In this document: positions 26,040-36,140 of the stretch, piece after piece
Layout: every line of letters starts with the position of its first letter
How positions within the stretch are numbered: position 1 is the first letter of the stretch
From: Tychonema sp. LEGE 06208
GTDB taxonomy: Bacteria; Cyanobacteriota; Cyanobacteriia; Cyanobacteriales; Microcoleaceae
NCBI RefSeq assembly: GCF_015207505.1
Contig: NZ_JADEWT010000011.1
Location: forward strand, 26,201 to 90,200
Direction of reading: 5' to 3'
DNA length: 64,000 nucleotides
Made by a program: the position numbers and the translations under genes
The notes under the pieces: model-generated
Seen by the model: only the letters and a program-made list of their open reading frames with translations
Databases searched by the model: none
Told to the model about the DNA's origin: nothing

Positions 26040-26130
26040 TAGTTATTGGTTGTTGGTTATTGGTTATTGGTTATTGGTTGTTGGTTGTTGGTTATTGGTT
26101 ATTGGTTGTTGGTTATTGGTTATTGGTTAT
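26040..26130. repeat. Heptamer tandem array (TTATTGG/TTGTTGG)
   Basis: About thirteen 7-bp units, alternating TTATTGG and TTGTTGG, lie directly upstream of the deformylase start. The remaining gap to 26504 has no gene that I recognise; it ends in a second array of AACTAAC units (about 26463-26500). Both are STRR-type intergenic repeats. Confidence 0.85.
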
Positions 26131-26504
26131 TAGTCTTTACTCGTGAAAATCAATAAACAATTGAGATTGAACTATTCCATAAAGAAATCAAGAAAAATCC
26201 TTGGTTCGGGTCTCTGCTTTACAATCTCTATCATCAATTATTAGTTGGTGTTCATTTTGTAGAGAGACTCATTAAGAATTTATTACTATTAATAACAACT
26301 AATATCGTTTCCGCTTGCATCGTCAGGTGATTTAACCGGCGCTAGAACACAGAGTACACAGAGTCCGAGAATATATATCTGAATCATTCCGATGCTACCG
26401 GATTTGATATAACAACAGTCAACTAACAACTAAGAGGGCGGGCACGCACCATCCACCGCCCCTACCAACTAACAACTAACAACTAACAACTAACAACTAA
26501 CAAA

Positions 26505-27746
26505 TTATCGAACTTGTTGAACAGGCAAACTCCCCGGTTTCACAGTCAAATTAACTATTTGCCCGTTGCGATTAATCTCCATTTGCAACAGGCCGCCAAC
26601 CTTGGCATTTTGCACGAAATCCTGAACAGCTTCCGACTGAATAATCGGCTGATTGTTAATCTTTTGAATCACATCTCCAGCCCGCAAACCTGCCGCCGCC
26701 GCGGGAGAATTAGGAACTACACTCACAATAGCCACACCCCGATCGACTGCAACTCGCAGATTACTGTTAGCATTGCTGTTAATTTGCTGCTTAACATCAG
26801 GAGTCAGCGTCGCCATTTCAATTCCCAAATAAGCGTGTTCGACTTTCCCCGTCGAAATCAGTTCCTTCGCCACCTGTTGCGCCGCCTGAATCGGAATCGC
26901 AAAGCCCAATCCTTGAGCGCCTTGAATAATCGCCGTATTCATCCCAATAACTTCCCCCGAAGCATTCAGCAGCGGGCCGCCGGAATTCCCCGGATTGATT
27001 GCAGCGTCTGTTTGAATAAAACCGATGCGCTTGTCGGGTACGCCCACATCAGAGCTCGATCGCCCTGTAGCGCTAATAATCCCCGCAGTCACCGAATTGT
27101 CCAAACCCAAAGGATTGCCGATGGCGATCGCCCATTCCCCAGACAACAGCTTATCAGAATTGCCGATCGCCGCCACAGGCAGAGCAGTCGCCTCAATCTT
27201 CACCACAGCCACATCCGTCACCTTATCCGCCCCCAACACCCGCCCCTGATAGCTGCGGCCGTCCCTGAGAGTTACATTTACCGTATCTGCACCCTCTACA
27301 ACGTGAGCGTTAGTGAGAATCACGCCGTCGGCCCCGATGACGAAACCCGAACCCGTACCCCGTTCGATCCCGCCCCTACCGCCCGAATTCGGTTCTGCAC
27401 CAAAAAAATCTTCCGGCGAAAGCGATCTATTTGTCGGTTTCACCAAGCGCGAAGCATCGATCCGCACCACCGCCGGGCCTACTTTTTCCACCGCAGCCAC
27501 AATGAAATTCACATTAGCTGCATCGCCCGACAAAGGAACCTGCGGCAATACTTTGCTACCTTTAACCTCCGTCTTAGGAGGCAGTTGCAATTTCGGTTGC
27601 ATCACCTCTTGTCTCGAATCACCAGAATTAGGACGTAATTGAGAAACCGTCAGCCGATCGCCCAACATGGCGGCTCCGGCCCCCGTTACCAGCAGCAATA
27701 TGTAAATTGCCGGTTGCTTCCAAAACTTGCCTGTAGAACTCTTCAT
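26505..27746 (-). CDS. HtrA/Deg-type serine protease with PDZ domain
   Basis: Periplasmic or thylakoid-lumen quality-control protease. I place the start at ATG 27746 ([11 protein letters not shown]) because the upstream extension to 27830 begins with TTG and lacks signal features. This leaves an N-terminal TM or signal helix at about 13-30. The catalytic triad (from this start) is His148 in [10 protein letters not shown], Asp178 in VTDVAVV and Ser255 in [10 protein letters not shown]. One PDZ domain follows (about 300-405). It resembles the cyanobacterial HhoA/HhoB/HtrA group and is about half identical by eye to the second copy at 54423. It diverges from dnaA. Confidence 0.93.
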   Translation of the reverse strand: MKSSTGKFWKQPAIYILLLVTGAGAAMLGDRLTVSQLRPNSGDSRQEVMQPKLQLPPKTEVKGSKVLPQVPLSGDAANVNFIVAAVEKVGPAVVRIDASRLVKPTNRSLSPEDFFGAEPNSGGRGGIERGTGSGFVIGADGVILTNAHVVEGADTVNVTLRDGRSYQGRVLGADKVTDVAVVKIEATALPVAAIGNSDKLLSGEWAIAIGNPLGLDNSVTAGIISATGRSSSDVGVPDKRIGFIQTDAAINPGNSGGPLLNASGEVIGMNTAIIQGAQGLGFAIPIQAAQQVAKELISTGKVEHAYLGIEMATLTPDVKQQINSNANSNLRVAVDRGVAIVSVVPNSPAAAAGLRAGDVIQKINNQPIIQSEAVQDFVQNAKVGGLLQMEINRNGQIVNLTVKPGSLPVQQVR

Positions 27747-28059
27747 AGCCACGTTTTTAGGCTTTCCTGCCACATTTAAATATTTGCTTAGCAGCTCTTT
27801 GATACCTGCTATATCGCCGCAGAGCCGCAAAATTTTTGGGCGATGGCTGGGAGCCCCGCAAGCTACGGCAGACTCCCTTAAACTTTAACATTCAGCTTCT
27901 CATTTTGGATTTTTGATTGCCGATTTTCGCTGATTTTGCTAAGAGATACGGTTGAAACCGCCCAATCTTGGGCCGCTCTAGCTTCCCAACCACCAACTCG
28001 ACTAAACTGAACTGTTTGGACTTGAAAATCTCTTAAATGCCGATCGGCAGAGGTAATCG

Positions 28060-29433
28060 ATGGACATTCCCCTCGAAAATCTGTGGAAACAGATACTTGA
28101 ACGTCTCCAGGTACAACTGAGCAGACCTAGCTTTGAGACCTGGATCAAAACTGCCAGAGCCGAACAACTCGAAAATAACTGTTTGATTGTCAGCGCCCCC
28201 AACCCCTTTGCTCGCAATTGGTTGCAAAAATATTACAGAGAAATCCTTGCTGATGCAGTCGAAGAAATTCTCGGCTATCCCGTAGACATTTACTTGACAA
28301 TTGCCGGGGGAAATGAAACAGGCGACAGCAGCGACTCCGCCACAATTTCGCCCTCCCCCATCGCCACCGATGTCCCCGAAAACAAATCGCTTCACCCGCC
28401 TAAACCCGCTAATTTAAACCCCAAATACGTATTTTCCCGCTTTGTCGTCGGTTCCAACAACCGCATGGCTCACGCAGCAGCCCTCGCAGTAGCCGAGTCT
28501 CCGGGCCGAGAATTCAATCCCTTATTTTTGTGCGGCGGCGTTGGTTTGGGGAAAACTCATCTGATGCAGGCGATCGGTCATTATCGCTTGGAAATTGACC
28601 CCAACGCCAAGATTTTTTACGTTTCTACTGAAAAATTTACTAACGATTTAATTGTCGCAATTCGCAAAGACAGTATGCAAAGTTTCCGCGATCATTATCG
28701 GGCAGCGGATGTTTTATTAATAGATGATATTCAATTTATTGAAGGCAAAGAATACACTCAAGAAGAATTTTTTCACACGTTTAATACTTTGCACGAATCT
28801 GGAAATCAAGTAGTTTTAGCTTCCGATCGCCCGCCGCAGCAAATTCCCCGCCTGCAAGAGCGTTTGTGTTCCCGATTTTCCATGGGATTAATTGCTGATA
28901 TTCAATTGCCCGACTTGGAAACGCGGATGGCAATTTTGCAGAAAAAAGGTGAGTACGAAAATATGCGGTTGCCGCGAGATGTGATTGAATACATTGCTTC
29001 TAGCTATACTTCCAATGTTCGGGAATTAGAAGGAGCTTTGATTCGGGCCGTAGCATATCTTTCCATTACCGGTTTGCCGATGACAGTTGAGAATATCGCC
29101 CCGGTTTTGAATCCGCAAACTGAAACGGTACAGGCGACTCCCGATGCGGTAATTGCAGTGGTGGCTGAGGCGTTTGATGTTTCTGTCGAAGATTTGAAAG
29201 GTATTTCCCGCCGGCGCGAAATTAGTCTCGCCCGTCAAATAGGGATGTATTTAATTCGGCAGCATACTGCTTTGAGTTTGCCGAAGGTTGGCGAAGTGTT
29301 CGGCGGAAAAGACCACACGACGGTGCTTTACAGTTGCGACAAAATTGCTCAGTTGCGGAACACTGACCCGAATTTGGCTCAAACTTTGCGTCAGTTGAGC
29401 GATCGAATTAACGTTGTCAGTCGCAAAAGTTAA
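28060..29433 (+). CDS. dnaA: Chromosomal replication initiator DnaA
   Basis: A 457-residue AAA+ initiator that binds DnaA boxes at the origin and loads the helicase. Domain I (1-80) has [23 protein letters not shown] short Pro/Ser-rich domain II (about 85-118) is followed by the AAA+ domain with P-loop GGVGLGKT (159-166), Walker [10 protein letters not shown], and the sensor region [10 protein letters not shown]. Domain IV carries the DnaA signature [13 protein letters not shown]. The ATG is preceded by AGAGGTA. A cluster of DnaA boxes starts about 100 bp after the stop and dnaN follows, the classical dnaA-oriC-dnaN order. Confidence 0.98.
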   Translation: MDIPLENLWKQILERLQVQLSRPSFETWIKTARAEQLENNCLIVSAPNPFARNWLQKYYREILADAVEEILGYPVDIYLTIAGGNETGDSSDSATISPSPIATDVPENKSLHPPKPANLNPKYVFSRFVVGSNNRMAHAAALAVAESPGREFNPLFLCGGVGLGKTHLMQAIGHYRLEIDPNAKIFYVSTEKFTNDLIVAIRKDSMQSFRDHYRAADVLLIDDIQFIEGKEYTQEEFFHTFNTLHESGNQVVLASDRPPQQIPRLQERLCSRFSMGLIADIQLPDLETRMAILQKKGEYENMRLPRDVIEYIASSYTSNVRELEGALIRAVAYLSITGLPMTVENIAPVLNPQTETVQATPDAVIAVVAEAFDVSVEDLKGISRRREISLARQIGMYLIRQHTALSLPKVGEVFGGKDHTTVLYSCDKIAQLRNTDPNLAQTLRQLSDRINVVSRKS

Positions 29434-29435
29434 TA

Positions 29436-29511
29436 AAAAGTCAGTAGTCATTAGTCATTAGTCAGCAGTCATTAGTCAGCAGTCATTAGTCATTAGTCAG
29501 CAGTCATTCCA
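29436..29511. repeat. Heptamer-derived array (AGTCATT/AGTCAGC)
   Basis: Tandem 7-bp units AGTCATT and AGTCAGC lie immediately after the dnaA stop, before the DnaA boxes. Same STRR style as the other arrays in this window. Confidence 0.8.
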
Positions 29512-29529
29512 ATGCCTCTGCCCCCTGCC

Positions 29530-29757
29530 TGTGGAAAAACCTGTGGAAAATTTGCCCTTTGTTTGTGGAAAACTTTACTCGATCGCCCAAAACCATTTTT
29601 TTACTAAAATGGGCGATCGTATTTAGCAGCTTTTCCACAAGTTTTCCACAGTTTTTGGAAACTACAAGTCATATCCCGCAAACAGTTAACTTTTTTTTCC
29701 ACAGTTTCCACAGGGCGATCGACATAAAAATAATTCAACAAATTAAAAAAAATCTAG
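29530..29757. other. oriC: Probable chromosomal replication origin (oriC)
   Basis: Between dnaA and dnaN are seven DnaA boxes. Three are TGTGGAAAA (29530-29538, 29542-29550, 29564-29572). Three are the reverse TTTTCCACA (29631-29639, 29642-29650, 29695-29703), and one is a GTTTCCACA variant (29704-29712). A very AT-rich stretch (about 29726-29757) beside the last boxes is a candidate unwinding element. The two box orientations face each other across a short spacer that contains an inverted GCGATCG-type pair. Box density and gene context make an origin very likely. The remaining bases to 29935 carry the dnaN promoter region and a GAAACCCG-type repeat. Confidence 0.88.
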
Positions 29758-29935
29758 TCCTCAGCGCGTTAACCTCAGAAACCCGATTTCTAAGTATATT
29801 TCTCCTTCCTTCACAAAATTTTGCCCATAAACCCGGTTTCTAGCCCCAGAAATAAGCCCTGACAGAGAAAAGTCAGCCCGCCGACTTTCTGTGATAGGAT
29901 TTGGTTTCGTCTCAAATCCGGTTAATTAACCTCCC

Positions 29936-31075
29936 ATGAAATTGGTTTGCACCCAAAGTGACCTCAACGCCAACCTCTCGTTGGTAAGTCGGGCCGTTCC
30001 CTCCCGCCCGACACATCCGGTACTAGCCAACGTGCTCTTAGTAGCGGATGAGGAAAATCAGCGGGTTAGCTTGACAGCTTTCGATCTCAGTTTAGGAATT
30101 CGCACCAGCTTCGCAGCAGAAGTGACCGGCGGCGGCAGTTTTACCATACCCGCTAAATTGCTCAACGATATTGTTTCGAGACTCCCAGATGGAGAGATTA
30201 CTTTAGAAGATGAAGCGGGGGACACCGTAGCATATCTCAGTTGCAGTTCAGGCAGCTACCAAGTTAGAGGCATGGGCCCGGAAGAATTCCCAGAATTGCC
30301 AGCAATCGAAGCCGGAACAATCCTCAAACTGCCGCCCGAAGCCTTGATAGAAGGACTCAAAGGAACTTTATTTGCGACAAGCCCCGACGAAGCAAAACAG
30401 GTACTTGCAGGCGTGCATTTAAAGGTATTGCAAGATTGCTTGGAATTTGCAGCGACAGACGGCCACAGATTGGCAGTAGTTCAAACTATCAATGAAAAAG
30501 TCGAAGGCGAAGAAACCCAAGAAGAATTTGAGGTGACAGTTCCGGCTAAAGCATTGCGGGAAGTAGAAAGAATGCTAGTAATGCGGCAGTGGACTGAACC
30601 AGTTACGCTGCATTTTGAACATGGTCAAGTAGTGTTTGAATGGGCAGACCAGCGGTTGACAACTCGCACCTTAGAAGGGCAATATCCCGCATACCGGCAG
30701 TTGATTCCACCGTCTTTTGAGCGGCAAATTACCTTGGAAAGGCGATCGCTCTTAGCAGCCGTCGAAAGAATAGCAGTCTTTGCCGACCAAAAAAATAATA
30801 TCCTCAAATGCAGCATCGACGAGGAAAATCAGGAAATCACCTTATCGGTAGATGCCAAAGATGTCGGTAGCGGCAAAGAGTCAATGCCGGCGCAGATTTC
30901 GGGAGACAGCATCGATATTGCTTTCAACGTGAAATACTTAATTGACATTTTGAAAACAGCTCAGTCTCCCGAAATTCAACTGCAATTAAACGGCGCTCTG
31001 GCTCCTGTAATTTTTCAACCTTTGGGCGGAGTCAATGCTACATTTTTGGTGATGCCCGTTCAGCTAAGAGCGTAA
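29936..31075 (+). CDS. dnaN: DNA polymerase III beta subunit (sliding clamp)
   Basis: A 379-residue protein, standard for a beta clamp, with the three repeated clamp domains. Landmarks: MKLVCTQSDLNANLSLVSRAVPSRPTHP at the start, TIPAKLLNDIVSRLP, a FAATDGHRLAV loop in domain 2, and the conserved C-terminal FLVMPVQLRA, which contributes to the pocket that binds polymerase and other clamp partners. It encircles DNA and tethers the replicase. It starts 502 bp after dnaA with the origin between. A perfect palindrome begins only three bases after its stop. Confidence 0.98.
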   Translation: MKLVCTQSDLNANLSLVSRAVPSRPTHPVLANVLLVADEENQRVSLTAFDLSLGIRTSFAAEVTGGGSFTIPAKLLNDIVSRLPDGEITLEDEAGDTVAYLSCSSGSYQVRGMGPEEFPELPAIEAGTILKLPPEALIEGLKGTLFATSPDEAKQVLAGVHLKVLQDCLEFAATDGHRLAVVQTINEKVEGEETQEEFEVTVPAKALREVERMLVMRQWTEPVTLHFEHGQVVFEWADQRLTTRTLEGQYPAYRQLIPPSFERQITLERRSLLAAVERIAVFADQKNNILKCSIDEENQEITLSVDAKDVGSGKESMPAQISGDSIDIAFNVKYLIDILKTAQSPEIQLQLNGALAPVIFQPLGGVNATFLVMPVQLRA

Positions 31076-31077
31076 CA

Positions 31078-31123
31078 GTAGGGTGCTCTTCGGCGCACGG
31101 CCGTGCGCCGAAGAGCACCCTAC
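31078..31123. repeat. Perfect 46-bp palindrome after dnaN
   Basis: The sequence from 31078 (GTAGGGTGCTCTTCGG) to 31123 is its own reverse complement over 46 bp, with no loop. It begins three bases after the dnaN stop. It may end dnaN transcription, but there is no T tract. The GTAGGG ends are shared with the next element, pointing to a repeat family. Confidence 0.85.
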
Positions 31124-31150
31124 ATACAGCGTATTCCAGGTTTGTGAAGT

Positions 31151-31179
31151 GTAGGGACACGGCAGTGCCGTGTCCCTAC
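31151..31179. repeat. 29-bp inverted repeat with GTAGGG ends
   Basis: 14-bp arms (GTAGGGACACGGCA and its complement) flank a single G. It has the same GTAGGG...CCCTAC ends as the palindrome 28 bp upstream. The rest of this gap to 31397 holds a C-rich/G-rich hairpin (about 31264-31300) and a TTCTTCC heptamer run (31349-31398). Confidence 0.8.
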
Positions 31180-31397
31180 GCGGAGTTGAGGATAGGCCGG
31201 CGTACTTCATAAATGTGGAATCTGCTGTAATTATACCAATTTCATAAAGTAGCGCTAGATATTACCCCCCCAACCCCCCCCGCGACTTCGGGGGGGCTAA
31301 GACTTCATCTATACCACATATGAAAGAAAAATGGTATTAGTTTCTATTTCTTCCCTCTTCCTTCTTCCTTCTTCCTTCTTCCTTCTTCCTTCTTCCT

Positions 31398-32837
31398 TCA
31401 AATCAATGGCAACAAAATCTCAAATTCCGTCCCCGTACCGGGCGTAGAATGCAAATTCAACTTGCCTTTATGCTTCTCCGTCACAATTTGATGAGTAATT
31501 GCCAACCCCAAACCCGTACCTTTCCCAGCAGGTTTAGTGGTGAAAAATGTATCAAAAATCCTGCGCTGAATTTCTGGCGGAATTCCCGGCCCGTTATCGG
31601 CAATTCTGATCGCTATCCAAGCGTTATTTTGATTTTTTTCGCTTGCTTCTGGGCTGAAACCGGCGTTTTGGCTGGCGGATGATAGCTGTTTTGCATTTGG
31701 TCGATCGCCCAAAACATAATTTTGCAATAATTCCGAATTCACGAAGTCTCCGTCAGAACTGTCTATTACCTCAGTTTCAATCGTAATCGCAGCGACAAAA
31801 CCTGTTTCTTCTTTTACTTCTTCCAAAGCATCGATCGCATTGCTGATGATATTCATAAACACCTGACTCAACTGACCAGAGTAACACTTGACCAAAGGCA
31901 AATCCCCATAATTTTTAACTACTTTAAACCCGTACTTCAGACGGCTTTTCATAATTAGCAGCGTACTGTCAATACATTCGTGGAGGTTAGCTTCTTTCAA
32001 GTGAGTTTCGTCCATGTAAGAAAAGGTGTGCAGGCTGGTGACAAGTTCCCTCAGTCTCTCTGATGAAGCCTTCATGCTTTTGAGAATTTCCACCCAATCT
32101 TCGTGCAAAAAATCAAATTCTATATTTTTTTTGAGTGCGTCAATTTTTTCGCTAGGCCCGACAATTTGCTCGTAAGCAGACAGCAACTCCATGATGTCTT
32201 TCGAGTAGTTAGACAAAAAGCCGAGATTTCCGCTGATGCAGGTGACAGGGTTTCTAATTTCGTGAGCTACTCCAGCTACCATCTGCCCCAAACTGGCTAA
32301 TTTTTCGGTTTGAATTAGTTGAGATTGAGTTTGCTGCCTCAGCAATTTTGTCGCTAATTCGTGAATTTTTGACTGGGCCACTAACAGTTCGCGTACATCT
32401 ACCAAAGTATAAGTTTGGGGCGACACTTGAACCACAATCGGCTCGTAAAGCAGTTCTTTCGAGCGCTGCAGCGACTTCCGCGCTGCATCCACGATTAAAG
32501 TATTGCTAGGAAAAATCAAAGTCTCAATTTCAGCAAAGCGATATAAAGCCTTGATAGGTCGTTTTAAAAATAATTCTCTTCCAAAAGGACGGCTGAGAAA
32601 TTCTAAAAATCTCCGCCGGGAAATCATGCCGACAAATTTACCTTGATTTGTCAAAATGACTCCCGGTAACAGCGGATTAGTTTCTAACATCTGGGAAATT
32701 TTCATCCCGAAATCCATAGCTTCTACTTGAAAATCGTAAAGCGATAATTCTTGGAGAGTAGAGTCTAAACGAAGTTCTCCAGAGTCAGCTTCGGACACGG
32801 GTTGTACTGGTATTTCTACGCAAGAAGTATTTAACAT
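31398..32837 (-). CDS. CBS-domain sensor histidine kinase
   Basis: A 479-residue soluble kinase. The N-terminal 155 residues contain two CBS-like halves (LPGVILTNQGKFVGMISRRRFLEF near 57-80 and YEPIVVQVSPQTYTLVDVRELL near 131-152), which usually bind adenosine nucleotides. HisKA has His192 (GVAHEIRNPVTCIS), a Walker-type His box shared with the kinases at 7974 and 60176. HATPase_c has SNAIDALEEV, DNGPGIPP and GTGLGLAIT, with an insertion of about 50 residues before the D box. No receiver gene is adjacent, so it is an orphan kinase. ATG at 32837. Confidence 0.92.
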   Translation of the reverse strand: MLNTSCVEIPVQPVSEADSGELRLDSTLQELSLYDFQVEAMDFGMKISQMLETNPLLPGVILTNQGKFVGMISRRRFLEFLSRPFGRELFLKRPIKALYRFAEIETLIFPSNTLIVDAARKSLQRSKELLYEPIVVQVSPQTYTLVDVRELLVAQSKIHELATKLLRQQTQSQLIQTEKLASLGQMVAGVAHEIRNPVTCISGNLGFLSNYSKDIMELLSAYEQIVGPSEKIDALKKNIEFDFLHEDWVEILKSMKASSERLRELVTSLHTFSYMDETHLKEANLHECIDSTLLIMKSRLKYGFKVVKNYGDLPLVKCYSGQLSQVFMNIISNAIDALEEVKEETGFVAAITIETEVIDSSDGDFVNSELLQNYVLGDRPNAKQLSSASQNAGFSPEASEKNQNNAWIAIRIADNGPGIPPEIQRRIFDTFFTTKPAGKGTGLGLAITHQIVTEKHKGKLNLHSTPGTGTEFEILLPLI

Positions 32838-33656
32838 AAATTCATCAGCACGCTTTTTTGGTTTTTATTTGCCAGCAGACATTCAGTTACCAAAGCTCAG
32901 TCGGTGAGTAGCTGAGTGCTTTTGCCGACATCCCTCTGGCAAACGGCATTTTAAATTACACAAAAAACTGTTTGTGGCAAAGGGGATTTTACCACTCCAA
33001 GTATTAGGCAAGTTTGAGGATGGCCGAGATAGATGCGCCTTGGTAATTATGCCTGACTTTATTTTATATTGGCTTGAGGCGTATTAACTGTTATTTAGAG
33101 TATTTAACTATTCGTTAACCTTGGGCTAAAAAGCTTAACCTGTCGTTAACAATAACCCGATTGCGCTGGAAGTTATCATTAATTGATGATACAGGAAAAT
33201 CATTATTGCGGCGCGATTCTCAAATACCCCTGCTCGGTTTACCCATAGAGTCTGGCTGTCTAAACAAGCTTGCTACTTTTATGATTTGTTCGTTGCAACA
33301 GGCCAATTTGGCGCAATATTTGGTGATGTTTTAATTGATTAAATTTTTGTGACTTTTTGTGATAATTCGCGCCAGTTAAATCAATAATTATCCGATTGAT
33401 AGGAAAAATATAAAATTAATTTTAACAACTATTATTTTCCTGTGGAGATATAGATATTATAGGCGACCATTGCTAGGGATCGGATATTGCGGTGTCCGGT
33501 GCTGGAATCTGCAACTTTTAATGGTTTCTATAACATTGAGGACGATCGCCAAAAAGTTTCAACGGAATTTTAAACTTAGTGCTGTGCAGAAGGTATGATC
33601 GACAGGGAGTCCGCCAAATACGTGAAACTAAATACCAATTTACCAGTAGGCGATCG
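32838..33656. other. Long intergenic region upstream of permease gene
   Basis: About 820 bp, AT-rich, between divergent genes. The frame of the permease is open back to GTG 33579, but its text before 33657 is not protein-like. AT-rich patches (33355-33440) could be promoters. I see no ORF, tRNA or confident riboswitch. It may hold a metal-regulator site, since the permease family is often zinc-regulated; I could not place one. Confidence 0.45.
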
Positions 33657-34733
33657 ATGCAACCAGCCCTAACGAATCAGTTAAACAATGCTTTTACCCT
33701 TTTTCTCAGCCTGTTAGTAGAAGCAATACCTTTTCTGCTGCTGGGAGTTTTATTCTCAGGTTTGCTGCTGGGGTTTGTAGACGAACGCAAGCTCGTATCC
33801 CGCATCCCGCGAAACCCCCTGCTGGGCGCTTTGATGGGGAGTTCGATCGGCTTTTTGTTTCCCGTGTGCGAGTGCGGTAACGTGCCCGTAGCCCGCAGGT
33901 TGCTGATGCAGGGAGTACCCGCACCAGCGGCGATCGGCTTTTTGCTAGCAGCCCCCACCATCAACCCGATCGTAGTTTGGGCGACTTGGACAGCATTTCG
34001 CGATCAGCCAGAAATAGTAGTTTTGCGGGTAGTCTTTTCTCTGTTTATCGCCACAATCATCGGCTGGGTGTTCAGCGCCCAAGCAGACTTGCGGCCTCTG
34101 TTACACCCCTCTGTAGCCCGCGCAATTCCCCTCCCAAAACCAGAGTTTTCCGAACAAAACCTCGCCCAAGACAGCACTCCGCTATTGTTGCAGTCTGGAA
34201 CATTTATGCTCGGTCAGGGGGGTGCAGTGCCGATCGAATCTTTGCTACAAGAGGAGTGGAAGCCCTTAGCAACAGGCAAAACCGAAAAAACCTCTAAACC
34301 TTCTTCGATGTTTCACCGCGTTTCTAGAGAGCGTCTGCGCCTGCTTTTAGATAGTATGGTACAGGAGTTGCGGGAGTTGGGAGGAGTTTTGGTCATCGGA
34401 AGCGCGATCGCCGCCATCATTCAAGTTGGCGCACCCCGCGAACTAATTCTCAACCTCGGTCAAGGCCCGGTTTCCTCGATTCTCGCCATGCTGCTATTAG
34501 CCGCAGTCGTATCGATTTGTTCTACAGTAGATGCTTTTTTTGCCCTGTCTTTTGCCGCCACATTTACCAGCGGTTCGCTGTTAGCCTTTCTCGTTTTCGG
34601 CCCGATGATTGACCTCAAAGGCATCGGTTTAATGCTCTCTATTTTTAAAGGTAGAGCCGTAATTTACTTAATTGTCTTGGCTGCTCAACTAACATTTTTA
34701 ATGACCCTAGCTGTCAACTTGTATTTAGGTTGA
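33657..34733 (+). CDS. DUF318/ArsP-like permease
   Basis: Membrane permease of 358 residues from ATG 33657 (MQPALTNQ), chosen over the upstream GTG because it sits directly before the first helix. There are about eight TM helices in two blocks split by a hydrophilic loop (about 150-225). The signature FPVCECGNVPVARRLL with APAAIGFLLAAPTINPI is that of the DUF318 permease family (ArsP, B. subtilis YcgR), and VVSICSTVDAFFALSFA in the second half is the matching repeat. The next gene is a TIGR03943 protein; such pairs are conserved (YcgR/YcgQ) and are under zinc control in Bacillus. Substrate unknown, a metal or metalloid species by inference. Confidence 0.9.
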   Translation: MQPALTNQLNNAFTLFLSLLVEAIPFLLLGVLFSGLLLGFVDERKLVSRIPRNPLLGALMGSSIGFLFPVCECGNVPVARRLLMQGVPAPAAIGFLLAAPTINPIVVWATWTAFRDQPEIVVLRVVFSLFIATIIGWVFSAQADLRPLLHPSVARAIPLPKPEFSEQNLAQDSTPLLLQSGTFMLGQGGAVPIESLLQEEWKPLATGKTEKTSKPSSMFHRVSRERLRLLLDSMVQELRELGGVLVIGSAIAAIIQVGAPRELILNLGQGPVSSILAMLLLAAVVSICSTVDAFFALSFAATFTSGSLLAFLVFGPMIDLKGIGLMLSIFKGRAVIYLIVLAAQLTFLMTLAVNLYLG

Positions 34734-34924
34734 TCGATTTGCCCGCACGGACAAATAACGATATAGCATTTCTCATAAAGATGAGGTGCTTTCGGGCATA
34801 GGCAAAACCGGCCAAACCGGCCAAACCGGGCATACCTCACCACGCGATCGAACCGCAATAGACTTCCAATTCTCTTTGAGCCAAGAACAATGACAAATAA
34901 CAACAACTAATAACTAAGGAGCAA

Positions 34925-35165
34925 CAACTAATAACCAATAACCAATAACCAATAACCAATAATCAATAACCAATAACCAATAACCAATAACCAATAACCA
35001 ATAACCAATAACCAATAACCAATAACCAATAACCAATAACCAATAACCAATAACCAATAACCAATAACCAATAACCAATAACCAATAACCAATAACTAAT
35101 GACTGATGACTGATGACTAATGACTAATGACTAATGACTAATGACTAATAACTAATGACTCTTAA
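34925..35165. repeat. Long heptamer array (CAATAAC)n followed by TGACTAA units
   Basis: Roughly two dozen nearly perfect CAATAAC units run from about 34925 to 35095, followed by ten or so TAATGAC/TGATGAC units up to 35165. It is the longest array in the window and separates the two genes of the permease pair, ending three bases before the second start codon. The part of the gap before it (34734-34924) has no gene. Confidence 0.92.
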
Positions 35166-35168
35166 AAC

Positions 35169-35957
35169 ATGAATCTTAAAAAACTTAGCCCTTGGCTGGA
35201 CGCCCTAGCTATCCTAGCCTGGGGAATATTGCTCCTCAAATATTGGATTACAGGCAAATTAAGCATTCTGATTCACCCCAATTACTTTGGCTTGACAGTC
35301 GCGGGAGGAATCGGCTTAATGGTGATTGGCGGATTTAAGATTTGGGAACTCTTAAAGGTCGATCGCGCCAACAAACAATTCCGGACATCCCCAGCCAACA
35401 ACTCTCCCAGAATCACAGAAGTTGAACACATTACTTTATTTCCCCCCAGCATCGGCAGCACCTTAATGCTGAGCGTCGCATTAATCGGTTTAGCAGTAAC
35501 GCCCCGCACATTTACCAGCCAGACAGCATTGGAACGAGGTCTCACCGAATCTCTGCCCATCACCAGACTGCAACCGCAAGAATTTCGCAATACTACAAAA
35601 CCCGAAAATCGATCGCTCGTCGAATGGGTGCGGCTGTTAAATTTTAATCCCGAACCAGATACATACAGAGATCAAAAAGTCAAGGTTAAAGGATTTGTGA
35701 TTCACCCGCCCAACATAGCAGAACAATATATGTGGATCGGGCGTTTTATCATTACCTGCTGCGCGGCGGATGCCTATCCGATCGGGTTGCCGGTCAAATT
35801 AGCGATCGGTCAAAACCGCGCCTCTTTTCCCCCAGACAGTTGGCTAGAAATAGAAGGAGAAACAATCGTAGAAGAACTACAAGGTAAGCGCAAATTAATC
35901 ATTCAAGCATCCTCCCTCAAACCAATTCCCGAACCAAAAAACCCTTATGATTATTAG
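35169..35957 (+). CDS. TIGR03943-family protein (permease partner)
   Basis: A 262-residue protein. Two N-terminal TM helices (about 10-28 and 38-58), a cytoplasmic loop and a third helix (about 97-115) precede a C-terminal soluble domain. That domain contains DQKVKVKGFVIHPPN, FIITCCAADAYPIGLPV with a CC pair, and WLEIEGETIVEE, the OB-like block typical of TIGR03943/YcgQ. It almost always accompanies a DUF318 permease, as here, and probably forms a complex with it. The start codon ATG 35169 comes immediately after a heptamer repeat tract, so its RBS is weak or provided by repeat-derived sequence. Confidence 0.9.
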   Translation: MNLKKLSPWLDALAILAWGILLLKYWITGKLSILIHPNYFGLTVAGGIGLMVIGGFKIWELLKVDRANKQFRTSPANNSPRITEVEHITLFPPSIGSTLMLSVALIGLAVTPRTFTSQTALERGLTESLPITRLQPQEFRNTTKPENRSLVEWVRLLNFNPEPDTYRDQKVKVKGFVIHPPNIAEQYMWIGRFIITCCAADAYPIGLPVKLAIGQNRASFPPDSWLEIEGETIVEELQGKRKLIIQASSLKPIPEPKNPYDY

Positions 35958-36140
35958 ATGTGGAGCTGGTTGCAGATTAAATTTTATCTTTCTGATTGTA
36001 AAATGTGTGTCGGGCCAGTCCTACAATCAGAAAATGAAGATATGATAAAGTTCGCTAAAAAATGGCTGCAGCATCCTGTAGAAATTGCCAACTACCGATT
36101 CAGCAACTAGACTCATAATTAGGAAATAAGTTTAGAGTAT

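Noticed and set aside
26514..27638. 374-codon plus-strand frame
   Set aside because: Lies antisense inside the HtrA-type protease gene; Arg/Asn/His-rich text without domains, a by-product of codon bias.
32838..33656. Zur box or riboswitch upstream of the permease
   Set aside because: AATCATTATT-like text near 33200 is too far from the start and does not form the full palindrome; no riboswitch core was seen.
34925..35165. CRISPR-like regular array
   Set aside because: Units are 7 bp and directly adjacent with no spacers; it is a simple tandem repeat.
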